A stretch of 64,000 nt of DNA from Ichthyophis bannanicus (taxonomy: Eukaryota > Chordata > Amphibia > Gymnophiona > Ichthyophiidae), in NCBI GenBank assembly GCA_033557465.1, contig JAWIIG010000025.1, positions 10,362,501 to 10,426,500 of the forward strand. The letters run 5' to 3'. Within the stretch, counting starts at the first letter, position 1, and every line of letters begins with the position of its first letter. Below, piece after piece: positions 31,368 through 39,905 of this stretch. Both the position numbers and the translations under genes were made by a program. The notes beneath the pieces were generated by a model. The model did no database searches, was not told the origin of the DNA, and was given only the letters and a program-made list of their open reading frames with translations.

Positions 31368-32904
31368 CTTATTTATATAGTTTGTATTTTATTCCTTCAT
31401 AAACATATTTATTTATATTCTCCCATGAGTATTTATTTAATATGGTTGGGTTGTTCATTGTTTTGTTTTGGGTTCCACGATATTAGCTGTTTTTTTCATT
31501 ATTCCATCATTCATGTTTTTACATAGAAGTTTGTTCCTCTTACATTACCTACATATTGCCAGTAGGCACCACTGACTGTTTTTTCTTTTAGCCTTTTGGT
31601 TATATTTATTCTCCTCAGCTTTTTTTCCCTGGTATTATTTGGTTGTTGTGCCACTTTTTATGCCTGTTTTTACTGTTTTTAGCTATTTTCTAGTTTTAGT
31701 TATTTTTTGCATCTGGGTGGTTCAATTGTTCATTTGGGTTCTGTAGATTACGCAGCCGTTCCTTTCTTCTGTAGAGTATTTGCTCAGAGGCACCATTTAA
31801 TGTCATATTCTTATATGCTTTTGATTATTATTATTTAGATTTTTATTATATATTTTTATTTCTTTGCCCAGCCCCTTATATGTTTTTAGGTCCTATGCTA
31901 TTACTATAGGAAGAGTGACCTCAGAACGGTTCTGTGAGAAGGTTTAGCCCTATACACATATGTACTCTTTTACCGATTGTCCATTTGGTATTGAGTTATC
32001 TCTGTTTCGAATGACCATCACATGATTGCTTCTCGATATTTTCTAAATGTAACAGAACCTTGTTTTTTATTATGTAGCACCTTTTCATTTTATTTTAGTA
32101 TGCAGGTCTCCTGCAGTAGTACTTACCATCCACACATGATCTGCTCTTAACTCCAGGCTGGTTGGATTTTCATGCCTTGTGACGTGTCTGGTCGGGCAGT
32201 AGCACATCGATTCCTGCATTTTTTTTAAATTAATCATGGAGTTTTTATTAATATCTTTTATCATTTATTGCTCTTTTCTTCTTTTTTAAGTAGGCAGTAT
32301 CAGGGGTCTGTTATCTGATTGGACAACTGTTTTTTCCTGCTGGTTCTTCTCTTTGCCTCTCCCCTGGTTTTACTGTACTTTTTTTTTTTTTTTACCTTGA
32401 ATACATCGTATTCGCTATGACTGGGGTCAGCTAATTGATTTTGTATTATCCTTTTTACTGTATGTTTAAATTCTATTCACTTTTGGTAGTACATGGTATT
32501 CCAATTGGTTAGCGTACTACATAAGCTATTGATGATTACATGACGAACAGCACAGCTACAACTACTTGTATTTATAAGTTATTCATCATGGCCTCGTTTT
32601 TGTTTAGCGCTTTTGCTTAGCATTTTTGAACTAGTTGGCAAGCTTAGCAATAAGCATCTGTGACTTTTGGTTACATAATTCTTCTTAGATTGGTTTTTAC
32701 CCAATTAAATATTTGTCTCTATCTCCCGTTACCTAATTTCATTTGTAAATTCTCGTTCGCATTTCTACCCAGTTGATTCCTCTCTGAGTCTGCTGCCGCT
32801 TTGGTCTGCACTCTTAGGGTACTTCCTGTGGCTTCTGCTTTTTAATATGTATGGTTTTCAAGATATTATCTGACTACAGGTATTCTCAATGTTCTATGAT
32901 ATAT
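31368..32904. other. AT-rich loop of the palindromic insertion, no gene
   Basis: About 1.5 kb of T-rich sequence with no protein homology in any frame; a T tract lies at 32380-32394. It may be the body of a non-autonomous element. Confidence 0.5.
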
Positions 32905-32989
32905 ATATCATGTTATTTCAGGATCTATAGGCTTATAAGATTAAAACTGGTAAGTCCGTGGTTTGTCCTTAGGTTCCTACAATTATGTG

Positions 32990-33148
32990 TTCTCCAGGAC
33001 CAAGCAGGAAGTCAGTCCTCACTTATGGGTGACGTCGGCGCCGACGGAGCCCTCGCGGAGCAATTTTCCCCAGCTTTCAAAGAAAGTCTTTGGGAATTGC
33101 AGCGCGCATGCGCGGTCGTCTTCCCGCCCGAGGGTGCCATCTTAGCCA
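32990..33148 (+). repeat. Left terminal repeat of B-type DIRS
   Basis: Inverted copy of 38591-38732, CpG-rich, with 'ttctccaggaccaagcagga' as the outer end. A promoter is expected here or in the ~240 bp leader before gag, but no TATA box is obvious. Confidence 0.9.
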
Positions 33149-33389
33149 GTCTTCTTTTTTCCGCGGAGCCCTACAGACGTCCCCGTCTTGTCCCCGCGAA
33201 AAAGTTGATTTTCTTCTTTATTTTATCCTTTTTTCTTTCGGTTAGACGCCGATCGTTTTTCCCGCCCGGACTCGCGACGCCGGTCTCGAGTCCTCTTACT
33301 TTTTTCGGTTTTTCTGACTTAGTCAGCTTTCGTTTTCGTTTTCCCTGGCAGCCCGGTCCTTTGACCTCGCAGGGGCCCTTTTTCCCCCG

Positions 33390-35312
33390 ATGGCTGCCAG
33401 TGGGTTTAAGCGGTGTGGTCGGTGTGACCGAAATATGTCACTAACCGACACACACGACTTTTGCCTCCGCTGCCTGGGCCCGGATCATGAGGAACTGATC
33501 TGTGGGCCCTGCAGCAAACTGTCCTCAAAGGCGTTGAGAAGTCGGCGGCATCAGCGTGAGAGAATCTTCGCTGACCCCAGCCGTACCCGGACCTCGTCGG
33601 AGGCCTCCGTGTCGAAAGGCTCCAGCTCGGACCGTCGCCGGAGCTCCTCCGACCGGGGTTCTCCCTCCGGGGACCATCGTCGGAAGGAAAAACCCGCGAG
33701 GGCGGCGTCGGTGGACGCTCCTGGTTCCGCGAGGGCCAGGTCGCATAGCCCCGACAGCCGCCCCGGGTCCTTGGAGAAGGAACACGTCCCGAAGCGACCT
33801 CGCCTGGAGTCGGAGATGCCTGCCCGGGTAAGTCCTGTGGTCCTTCTGGACTCGCCTCCGCGACAGCCGACGTCGGGCCCGACGCCGTCGGGGCCCGAGT
33901 CGGGGGCTGCTGGGTCACCTGAGCTCGGACTCAGGTTGACGGCCTTGGAGAGCAGACTGTCTGCCTTCATGGACCAGCAGAGGGCACTGCTCGCTGGCTT
34001 CGCTGGCGTCGCTGCCCCGACCGCCGGGACGTCGACGTCCAAGTCGACCCCGGAGACCGAGCCGATCCTCGAGTCGATGAGAACTCGAGTCGATCCTCGG
34101 TCGAGGTCGCCCTCGGCCTCCCGTTCGGGACCGAGGTCGCCGACGCCGACTCCCTCGGCGTCGGGGCGGCTGGCGCCGCACCCTGCCCGGGCCGACCCCA
34201 CCGAGTCCTCGTCGGAGTCGGTCTGGGAGTCTGAGGAGGAAGAGTCACCTGATTCTTTCCGGACTCGGTGTGTCCCATCGGACTCACCGGAGTCCGAGCC
34301 TCGGAAGCAGTCCCCCCCGGAGGATGCCCGGTTCTCGGACTTCGTTAAGGATATGGCCAAGGCTTTGGCCTTCCCTGCGGATCCCGAGGAGGAGCCTCGA
34401 GCCGAAGAGCTCGACGCCCTCCAGTATGACTCTCCCGCGAGGGAACACTTTACTGTGCCGGTTCCTCCTATGCTGGAACGACTACTCTTCCGCATGTGGG
34501 AGAGTCCGGCCTCCTCGCCGGTCCTGAGCAAGCGGGTCGATTCTATCTATCGAGTCCGCAAGAGCCCTGGCTTTCAAAAGGCACAGCTGCCACACCATTC
34601 CATGGTAGTGGAATCGGCCATGCATCGTCTTAAGAGCCAGAAGATGCACTCCTCGGTGCCTCCTGGCAGGGAGGCCCGTAACCTGGATGGCCTTGGCAAG
34701 AAGTGCTTCCAGGGCTCTATGCTCGCATGTCGTGTCCAGACTTACCAGCTATACATGGGCATGTATCTCCGGGATCTGGCTAAAGAGCTAGCCGGATTCT
34801 CCGCTGGTCTCTCCGAGGAGCCCTTGCGGAGGTTCCTAGCCTTGTCCACTGGCATTCGGGAATGCTCAAAGTTCATGTCCCGAGCAGCCTATGATGGCTT
34901 TGAAGCCTCGGCTCGAGTGGCCGCAGCCGGCATCGGTGCCCGCCGACAGGCTTGGCTTCAGTCGTCAGACCTTGAGCCCTGGGTGCAGGACAAGTTGGTC
35001 GATGTCCCCTGCCGAGGCGAAAACCTCTTTGGCAAGCCCATGGCGGAAAAGGCTGTGCAAATTGAGACTGAGACTCTCACCCGGACCAGGCTTTCTAGGA
35101 AGACCTCCGCCCCTTCCCAGAAAAAGAAGGGCTCGGGGAAAAAGTCCTTTTACCCGAGGAAGGCGGCTGCCTACAAACAATACCCCCATTATCAGGCCCC
35201 TGCAGCTCCCCAACAGGGCCAGCAGGCCAAGGGACGGGGTAACGGGTCCCGTAGGCAGCAAGCCCCCAAGCCTGCACCACCAGCCCCTGCTCAGCAGGGT
35301 GGGGGCTTTTGA
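33390..35312 (+). CDS. DIRS gag protein (B-type, 640 aa)
   Basis: The N-terminus holds a Cys/His module (C-G-R-C, then C-L-R-C-L-G-P-D-H and C-G-P-C, residues about 8-48), likely zinc-binding. A long Ser/Pro/Arg/Glu-rich, probably disordered region follows (about 60-310), then a conserved alpha-helical block shared with D and E ('GFQKAQLPHHSMVVESAMHR', 'LACRVQTYQLYMGMYLRDLA', 'RAAYDGFEASAR') and a basic Lys/Gln-rich tail (about 580-635). The ATG at 33390 precedes the Cys module directly. It would bind and package the element RNA. The ORF ends at TTT TGA C, a candidate +1 shift site into RT. Confidence 0.9.
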   Translation: MAASGFKRCGRCDRNMSLTDTHDFCLRCLGPDHEELICGPCSKLSSKALRSRRHQRERIFADPSRTRTSSEASVSKGSSSDRRRSSSDRGSPSGDHRRKEKPARAASVDAPGSARARSHSPDSRPGSLEKEHVPKRPRLESEMPARVSPVVLLDSPPRQPTSGPTPSGPESGAAGSPELGLRLTALESRLSAFMDQQRALLAGFAGVAAPTAGTSTSKSTPETEPILESMRTRVDPRSRSPSASRSGPRSPTPTPSASGRLAPHPARADPTESSSESVWESEEEESPDSFRTRCVPSDSPESEPRKQSPPEDARFSDFVKDMAKALAFPADPEEEPRAEELDALQYDSPAREHFTVPVPPMLERLLFRMWESPASSPVLSKRVDSIYRVRKSPGFQKAQLPHHSMVVESAMHRLKSQKMHSSVPPGREARNLDGLGKKCFQGSMLACRVQTYQLYMGMYLRDLAKELAGFSAGLSEEPLRRFLALSTGIRECSKFMSRAAYDGFEASARVAAAGIGARRQAWLQSSDLEPWVQDKLVDVPCRGENLFGKPMAEKAVQIETETLTRTRLSRKTSAPSQKKKGSGKKSFYPRKAAAYKQYPHYQAPAAPQQGQQAKGRGNGSRRQQAPKPAPPAPAQQGGGF

Positions 35313-37227
35313 CTCGCTAAGCATAGCCTCTCCCCCCCCGCTGGTTCCTCCTCCCAGCACCGGAGGCCGGCTGGTTCACTTCGCCCACAGGTGGTCCAGC
35401 ATCACCGCAGATGCCTGGGTGCTTCAGGTCGTGCGAGAAGGCTATCTTCTCCACTTCCATCAGGTCCCTCCCTCCTATTTTCCGGGAGAACCTCCGCGCC
35501 CCCCTCTGCACAGGGAGTTGCTCCTTCAGGAGTTAGCAGGTCTTCTGCAGGAACAGGCGGTGGAACCGGTGCCACACCACCTGAGAGGTCAAGGCTTTTA
35601 TTCAAGGTATTTTCTGATACCAAAGAGAACAGGGGGCCTCAGACCCATCCTGGACTTGCGCAACCTCAACAAGTTCCTTGTGCGGGAGAAGTTCAAAATG
35701 CTTACCCTTGGAATCCTTCTGCCCTACCTCCAGCAGGGAGATTGGCTATGCTCCTTGGATCTAAAGGATGCCTACACGCACATCCTCATCCACCCAAGCC
35801 ACCGCCAATACCTAAGGTTTGTGGTGGCAGGAAATCATTACCAGTACCGAGTACTGCCCTTTGGCCTGTCCTCCGCACCGCGAGTCTTCACAAAATGTCT
35901 CGCGGTCGTGGCGGCCCATCTCCGGCTTCACGGCCTCTATGTCTTTCCGTACCTCGACGACTGGCTCATCGGAGCAGCGTCCGCTCAGGAGGTCACCAAC
36001 GCCACGTGCCGCACGGTGACTCTGCTGCAGCACTTGGGCTTTGTCATAAACTTGGCAAAGTCCACTTTGCTCCCCTCACAGGATCTCGAGTTCATCGGCG
36101 CAAGGCTGCACACTCCTCAGGCGCGAGCATTCCTACCGCTCGACAGGGCACAACGGCTCATGGACCTAGCCGACCGCTTTCGCAGCCAGCCCCTGGTCTC
36201 CGCCAGGCGCTTCCTGAGACTGCTCGGCCATATGGCTTCCACCGTCCATGTGACCCCCAATGCCCGCCTGAATATGCGGTCTGCTCAATGGTGTCTCCGC
36301 CAGCAGTGGCGACAAGCCACGGGCGGCCTAGCAGACCTAGTGCGCGTTTCCGAGCCGCTGGTCTCGTCTCTCCGGTGGTGGCTCCGGCAGCCGAACCTGA
36401 TATTCGGAATGCCTTTCCAGTCACCTCAGCCGACCCGGGTGCTGACCACCGATGCATCCCTCCTGGGCTGGGGAGCGCATTGCCAAGAGGCACGTACTCA
36501 GGGCCTCTGGACCACGTGGGAGTCTGCTCAGCAGATCAACTTCCTGGAGCTCAGGGCGATCCGCCTGACTCTCAAGGCCTTCTCCCACCTGACTTCCCAA
36601 CAGTCCGTCCTTGTCCAGACGGACAATCAAGTTGCCATGTTCTACGTGAACAAGCAGGGGGGCACGGGCTCCTTCCTCCTCTGCCGGGAGGCACAGAGGC
36701 TCTGCTCTTGGGCCGTCAGTCACGGCATTCTCCTCAAGGCAGTTTATCTCCCGGGCCAAGAAAATTGCCTTGCAGACAAACTCAGCAGGGTCCTCCAGCC
36801 GCACGAGTGGCGTCTGGATCCCTTGGTAGTTCAGAAGCTCTTCCTCAAGTGGGGTCTCCCCACGGTGGATCTCTTTGCCAGTCCTCACAACCGGCAGCTT
36901 CCTCGCTTCTGCTCTCGTCGGCCACACCCCCTTCGGGTGGCGGCGGACGCCTTTCTGATCTCGTGGTCGGGGAGCCTTCTGTACGCTTTCCCTCCCACCC
37001 CGCTGGTCTCTCGGACTCTTTTCAAGGTTCTCCGAGACAAAGCCTTCATGATCCTGGTGGCCCCTCGCTGGCCCAGGCAGCCGTGGTTTCCGCTCCTGCT
37101 GCAACTAGCGGTGGAGGATCCAATCCCTCTGGGGGTGCAACCGGATCTCCTCACTCAGGATCAGGGGTCCCTCCTGCACCCCAACCTCAGGTCTCTCAAC
37201 CTCATGGCCTGGCTGCTGAGAGGGTAG
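35311..37227 (+). CDS. DIRS reverse transcriptase / RNase H (B-type)
   Basis: Open without interruption in the +1 frame relative to gag. RT motifs: 'GFYSRYFLIPKRTGGLRPIL', 'CSLDLKDAYTHILIHPSH', 'YQYRVLPFGLSSAPRVF' and the catalytic 'VFPYLDDWLI' (35941-35970). RNase H: 'TTDASLLGWGAH', 'FLELRAIRL', 'VQTDNQVAMFYVNKQGGTGS', 'ADKLSR'. The C-terminal part 'LLYAFPPTPLVSRTLFKV' is common to all copies here. No initiator ATG lies at the junction, so synthesis as a gag-RT fusion is likely. It copies the element RNA into DNA in the cytoplasm or nucleus. Confidence 0.93.
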   Translation, partial: DSLSIASPPPLVPPPSTGGRLVHFAHRWSSITADAWVLQVVREGYLLHFHQVPPSYFPGEPPRPPLHRELLLQELAGLLQEQAVEPVPHHLRGQGFYSRYFLIPKRTGGLRPILDLRNLNKFLVREKFKMLTLGILLPYLQQGDWLCSLDLKDAYTHILIHPSHRQYLRFVVAGNHYQYRVLPFGLSSAPRVFTKCLAVVAAHLRLHGLYVFPYLDDWLIGAASAQEVTNATCRTVTLLQHLGFVINLAKSTLLPSQDLEFIGARLHTPQARAFLPLDRAQRLMDLADRFRSQPLVSARRFLRLLGHMASTVHVTPNARLNMRSAQWCLRQQWRQATGGLADLVRVSEPLVSSLRWWLRQPNLIFGMPFQSPQPTRVLTTDASLLGWGAHCQEARTQGLWTTWESAQQINFLELRAIRLTLKAFSHLTSQQSVLVQTDNQVAMFYVNKQGGTGSFLLCREAQRLCSWAVSHGILLKAVYLPGQENCLADKLSRVLQPHEWRLDPLVVQKLFLKWGLPTVDLFASPHNRQLPRFCSRRPHPLRVAADAFLISWSGSLLYAFPPTPLVSRTLFKVLRDKAFMILVAPRWPRQPWFPLLLQLAVEDPIPLGVQPDLLTQDQGSLLHPNLRSLNLMAWLLRG

Positions 37228-38266
37228 TCCTTGCTCCCCTTCTCCTGCCGGCGGAGGTGGAGGAGGTCGTCTTGGCTTCGCGACGGCCTTCTACCCGCAA
37301 ATGCTACGCCCTTAAATGGCGTCGCTTTGCAGTCTGGTGTACCCAACAGTCTCAGGATCCCTTCTCCTGCCCGGTGTCGGTGATCTTGCAGTACTTGCTC
37401 CACCTCTCTAATCTGGGACTTAAGTCCAACTCCGTCAAAGTTCACCTCAGTGCTCTTTCAGCACATCATGTGCCGGTGGACGGCAGACCTCTCTCCAATG
37501 ACCCTCTCGTAGCGAGGTTTCTCCGAGGTCTCCTTCTCCTTAAACCACCTCTGCGCCCGCCAGCGCCTGACTGGGACCTGAATGTGGTTTTGCAGCGGAT
37601 CACCTGTCCGCCTTTTGAACCTATGGCTACCTGTTCTCTCTCCGTTTTCTGTCTTGGAAAACACTGTTCTTGATAGCCCTCACTTCCGCTAGACGCGTAA
37701 GTGAATTGCAGGCCCTCGTGTCTGATCCCCCTTACACTAGGTTCTACAAGAATAGGGTAGTCCTACGGACTCACCCAAAATTTCTGCCTAAAGTGGTCTC
37801 CCCTTTTCACATCAATCAGGAGGTGGTACTTCCAACCTTCTTTCCCAGACCGCACTCCAGCCGAGCTGAGACGGTCCTCCATACCCTGGACTGTAGAAGG
37901 GCATTGAACTTCTACCTTGACCGTACGCGGGAGCACCGTAAAGCTGCTCAGCTTTTTGTGTCTTTTGACCCCAATAAATTGGGGCTCACGGTCTCCAAGC
38001 GTACTCTGTCCATCTGGGTTGCGGACTGTATCTCTTGGGCTTATGGGGCAGCCGGACTCTCCTTAGAAAGTCGAGTCACGGCTCATTGCGTTCGGGCAAA
38101 GGCCACGTCAGTGGCTTACCTCCGCTCTGTTCCGCTGGCAGACATCTGCCGGGCCGCTACTTGGTCTTCGAGCCAGACTTTTGCGGTCCATTACTGTCTC
38201 GAGAGGGAGTCCCGTAGGGACAGTGCTTTCGGACAGGCAGTCCTCCGTAATCTCTTTGAGGTCTGA
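37206..38266 (+). pseudogene. DIRS tyrosine recombinase (B-type, one 2-bp lesion)
   Basis: Overlaps the RT end in the -1 frame. The N-terminal part has 'SRRPSTRKCYALKWRRFAVW' and 'LQYLLHLSNLGLKSNSVKVH'. The catalytic part has 'LTSARRVSELQAL' (first Arg), 'VTAHCVRAKATSVAYL' (HxxR, about 38078-38125), 'ICRAATWSSSQTF' and 'VHYCLERES' with the nucleophilic Tyr at 38192-38194. The halves are in different frames because a TC repeat at about 37633-37643 has two extra bases compared with copy E, which ends the first half at 37673. The DNA-joining function is therefore lost in this copy. Confidence 0.88.
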
Positions 38267-38394
38267 GCAACTCCTACCCTCCATCCCGGATGTGGGCTAC
38301 CGGTGGGTGATAATTCAGCGAAGATTCTATCCTTCTGTGCTGCTGAGCTAGAGGGAGCTCATTTTTGTGCTTAGGGTCTCCGGTAGCCTTGAGC

Positions 38395-38510
38395 TTGGGA
38401 GTCCCATAAGTGAGGACTGACTTCCTGCTTGGTCCTGGAGAAAGCGTAGTTACTCACCTGTAACAGGTGTTCTCCAGGAGCAGCAGGAATCAGTCCTCAC
38501 TACCCTCCCT
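38395..38510 (+). repeat. ICR of B-type DIRS
   Basis: 'gaggactgacttcctgcttggtcctggagaa' (left-end complement) is joined at about 38441 to 'agcgtagttactcacctgtaacaggtgttctccaggag' (right-end complement), giving the circle-junction sequence of this element. Confidence 0.9.
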
Positions 38511-38590
38511 CCTCCCCTTGGAGTTGCAATCGTCTGCTTATGTTCTTTTTGCAAATTTTTATGCTGTCTTTTTTAGCTATGTCATCCGAC

Positions 38591-38775
38591 TGGCTAAGAT
38601 GGCACCCTCGGGCGGGAAGACGACCGCGCATGCGCGCTGCAATTCCCAAAGGCTTTCTTTGAAAGCTGGGGAAAATTGCTCCGCGAGGGCTCCGTCGGCG
38701 CCGACGTCACCCATAAGTGAGGACTGATTCCTGCTGCTCCTGGAGAACACCTGTTACAGGTGAGTAACTACGCTT
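38591..38775 (+). repeat. Right terminal repeat of B-type DIRS
   Basis: Inverted partner of 32990-33148, ending with the palindrome CACCTGTTACAGGTG and 'agtaactacgctt'. The same end is found at positions 1-46. Confidence 0.92.
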
Positions 38776-38871
38776 TATCATCTCACTTCTTGCATGAGAA
38801 TTCAGTTGTACATACATGTTCTCCCCCTTATATTATAATTTTCTATATTCATTATGCTATATGTTTTCATC

Positions 38872-38993
38872 TTTATTTTATTTATTTAACATTTCTTATA
38901 TGCTGCCTTTCATGATATCAAAGCGGTTTACATTGAACAGGGCATTATAACTTGGAGATAACTATTTTACAGGGAACATGTGCTCCTTTATGT
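38872..38993 (-). mobile_element. LINE 3' tail fragment
   Basis: Minus-strand 3' end of an L2-like LINE, with the complement of 'tatatgctgcctttcatgat' and 'gcggtttacattg' and an AAATAAATAAA tail. It resembles the 3' UTR of the LINE at 25683-25860 and interrupts the right arm of the palindromic insertion. Confidence 0.65.
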
Positions 38994-39150
38994 GCTTCTT
39001 TTATGGAATATTTTGCATGTTATACTTTTTTAATTTCTGTGGATGTTTCTCCATGCTCTGGATGCACTTTTAATGATTTTCTATCACATGTATTATCTCA
39101 TATGTATGTTTTTATTGTTTAAGACTATTTATTCAGTTTTATTGTTTTTG

Positions 39151-39212
39151 TAGAGGTGGTTGGTCCCCTGAAGAAGGTCCCTGGCCGAAACACATGTCTG
39201 GCACACCTCTCT
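39151..39212 (+). ncRNA. Hammerhead-like motif, right arm
   Basis: Same arrangement as the left-arm motif: 'tagaggtggttgg', CTGAAGA, 'aggtccctggc', CGAAAC, ACATGTC and 'cacacctctct'. Differences between the copies (ACATGT here, ACGTGT in the left arm) keep the small stem III self-complementary or nearly so. Activity is not demonstrated. Confidence 0.4.
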
Positions 39213-39244
39213 GTAAATTAATAAAGTCGTCCTTCTCCTTGTGT

Positions 39245-39690
39245 GTTTTTGCTGCTGCTGCTGCTGCAGGAAGGGTGTTCTCCTTGTTTGCTTCACTGGT
39301 CTGCATTGCCAAAGAGCTCAAGCTTTTGGTTTCATCTGTCCACAGAATATTTTCCCAGAAGAATTGTGATTTTCTCAAAGTGGGTTTGGGCAAAGATCAG
39401 GTGTGCCTTTTTATGTCTGTTTTTGAGCAGTGGGGTCCTCATTGGCCTTCGCCCATGAAGTCCTTCTTTGTTTACTGCACAGTGTATGATGTGGATTGAA
39501 ACCAGCACTCCAGATTGCTCCAAGTCAGCCTTAAGCTCTTTGGATGTTGTATGTGGTATTTTTCCTAAAGTTCACATTAACCTTCGAAGACTTGAATTGT
39601 TTCCTCTTTCTATTACGTCCTGGGAGGCTCTTGACAGTTTCATGAGCAGAAAACATTTTAATAGCATTGTGAACTGTAAACTTGGGAATC
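39245..39690 (-). pseudogene. Tc1 transposase, N-terminal part
   Basis: Minus strand from 39690: 'KFTVHNAIKMFSAHETVKSL', 'PGRNRKRKQFKSS' (GRKR-like motif between the two DNA-binding subdomains), further downstream 'NILWTDETKS' (first catalytic Asp). The extreme N-terminus is cut by the CR1 insertion at 39689. Confidence 0.85.
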
Positions 39691-39905
39691 ATAAGAACAT
39701 AAGAAATGCCATACTGGGTCAGACCGAGGTCCATCAAGCCCAGTATCCTGTTTCCAACAGTGGCCAATCTAGGTCATACGTACCTAGCAGTTTCCCCAAA
39801 AGACACAGGTTCTGCAGTGCTTGTACTAGGCCAAGCATTGATATCCTGGGTCCCTTTTTAATAGTGGTTTATGGACCTTTCCTCCAGGACTTGTCCAAAC
39901 CTTTT

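Larger units (their letters stand above)
32990..38775 (+). mobile_element. B-type DIRS retrotransposon, nearly intact
   Basis: About 5.8 kb with inverted repeats (32990-33148 and 38591-38775), an ICR at about 38395-38510, and gag, RT/RNase H and YR in order. The repeats are nearly identical (shared 'gtcggcgccgacggagccct'). CpG dinucleotides are still abundant, both signs of youth. It is inserted in the right arm of the palindromic insertion; the empty-site sequence survives in the left arm. The only clear defect is a 2-bp expansion in YR. Confidence 0.95.
30515..39245. mobile_element. Palindromic insertion with long inverted arms (Penelope-like candidate)
   Basis: The left arm (about 30525-30990) is repeated in inverse at 32905-32950 plus 38776-39245, the right arm having been opened by DIRS B. 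Arms share 'gaaggacgactttattaat', 'ctatatgttttcatcttta' and 'ggatctataggcttataag' or complements. Both carry the 'tggtcccctgaagaa' ... 'gaaacac' motif resembling hammerhead ribozymes known from Penelope-like elements. Tc1 sequence around 'cactggtctgcatt' is duplicated on both sides (about 30503 and 39290). No RT gene is found in the ~1.9 kb loop. Confidence 0.6.

Noticed and set aside
31017..31402. Proline/serine-rich and arginine/glutamate-rich open frames
   Set aside because: They are translations of the polypyrimidine tract on either strand, low-complexity with no conserved domain.
34270..35500. Antisense and alternative-frame open frames over DIRS gag and RT
   Set aside because: GC-rich sequence yields long chance frames; they lack motifs and are not conserved in the other copies.
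32990..38775. Endogenous retrovirus or LTR retrotransposon
   Set aside because: No LTRs, protease, DDE integrase or env; inverted repeats, an ICR and a tyrosine recombinase instead identify DIRS.
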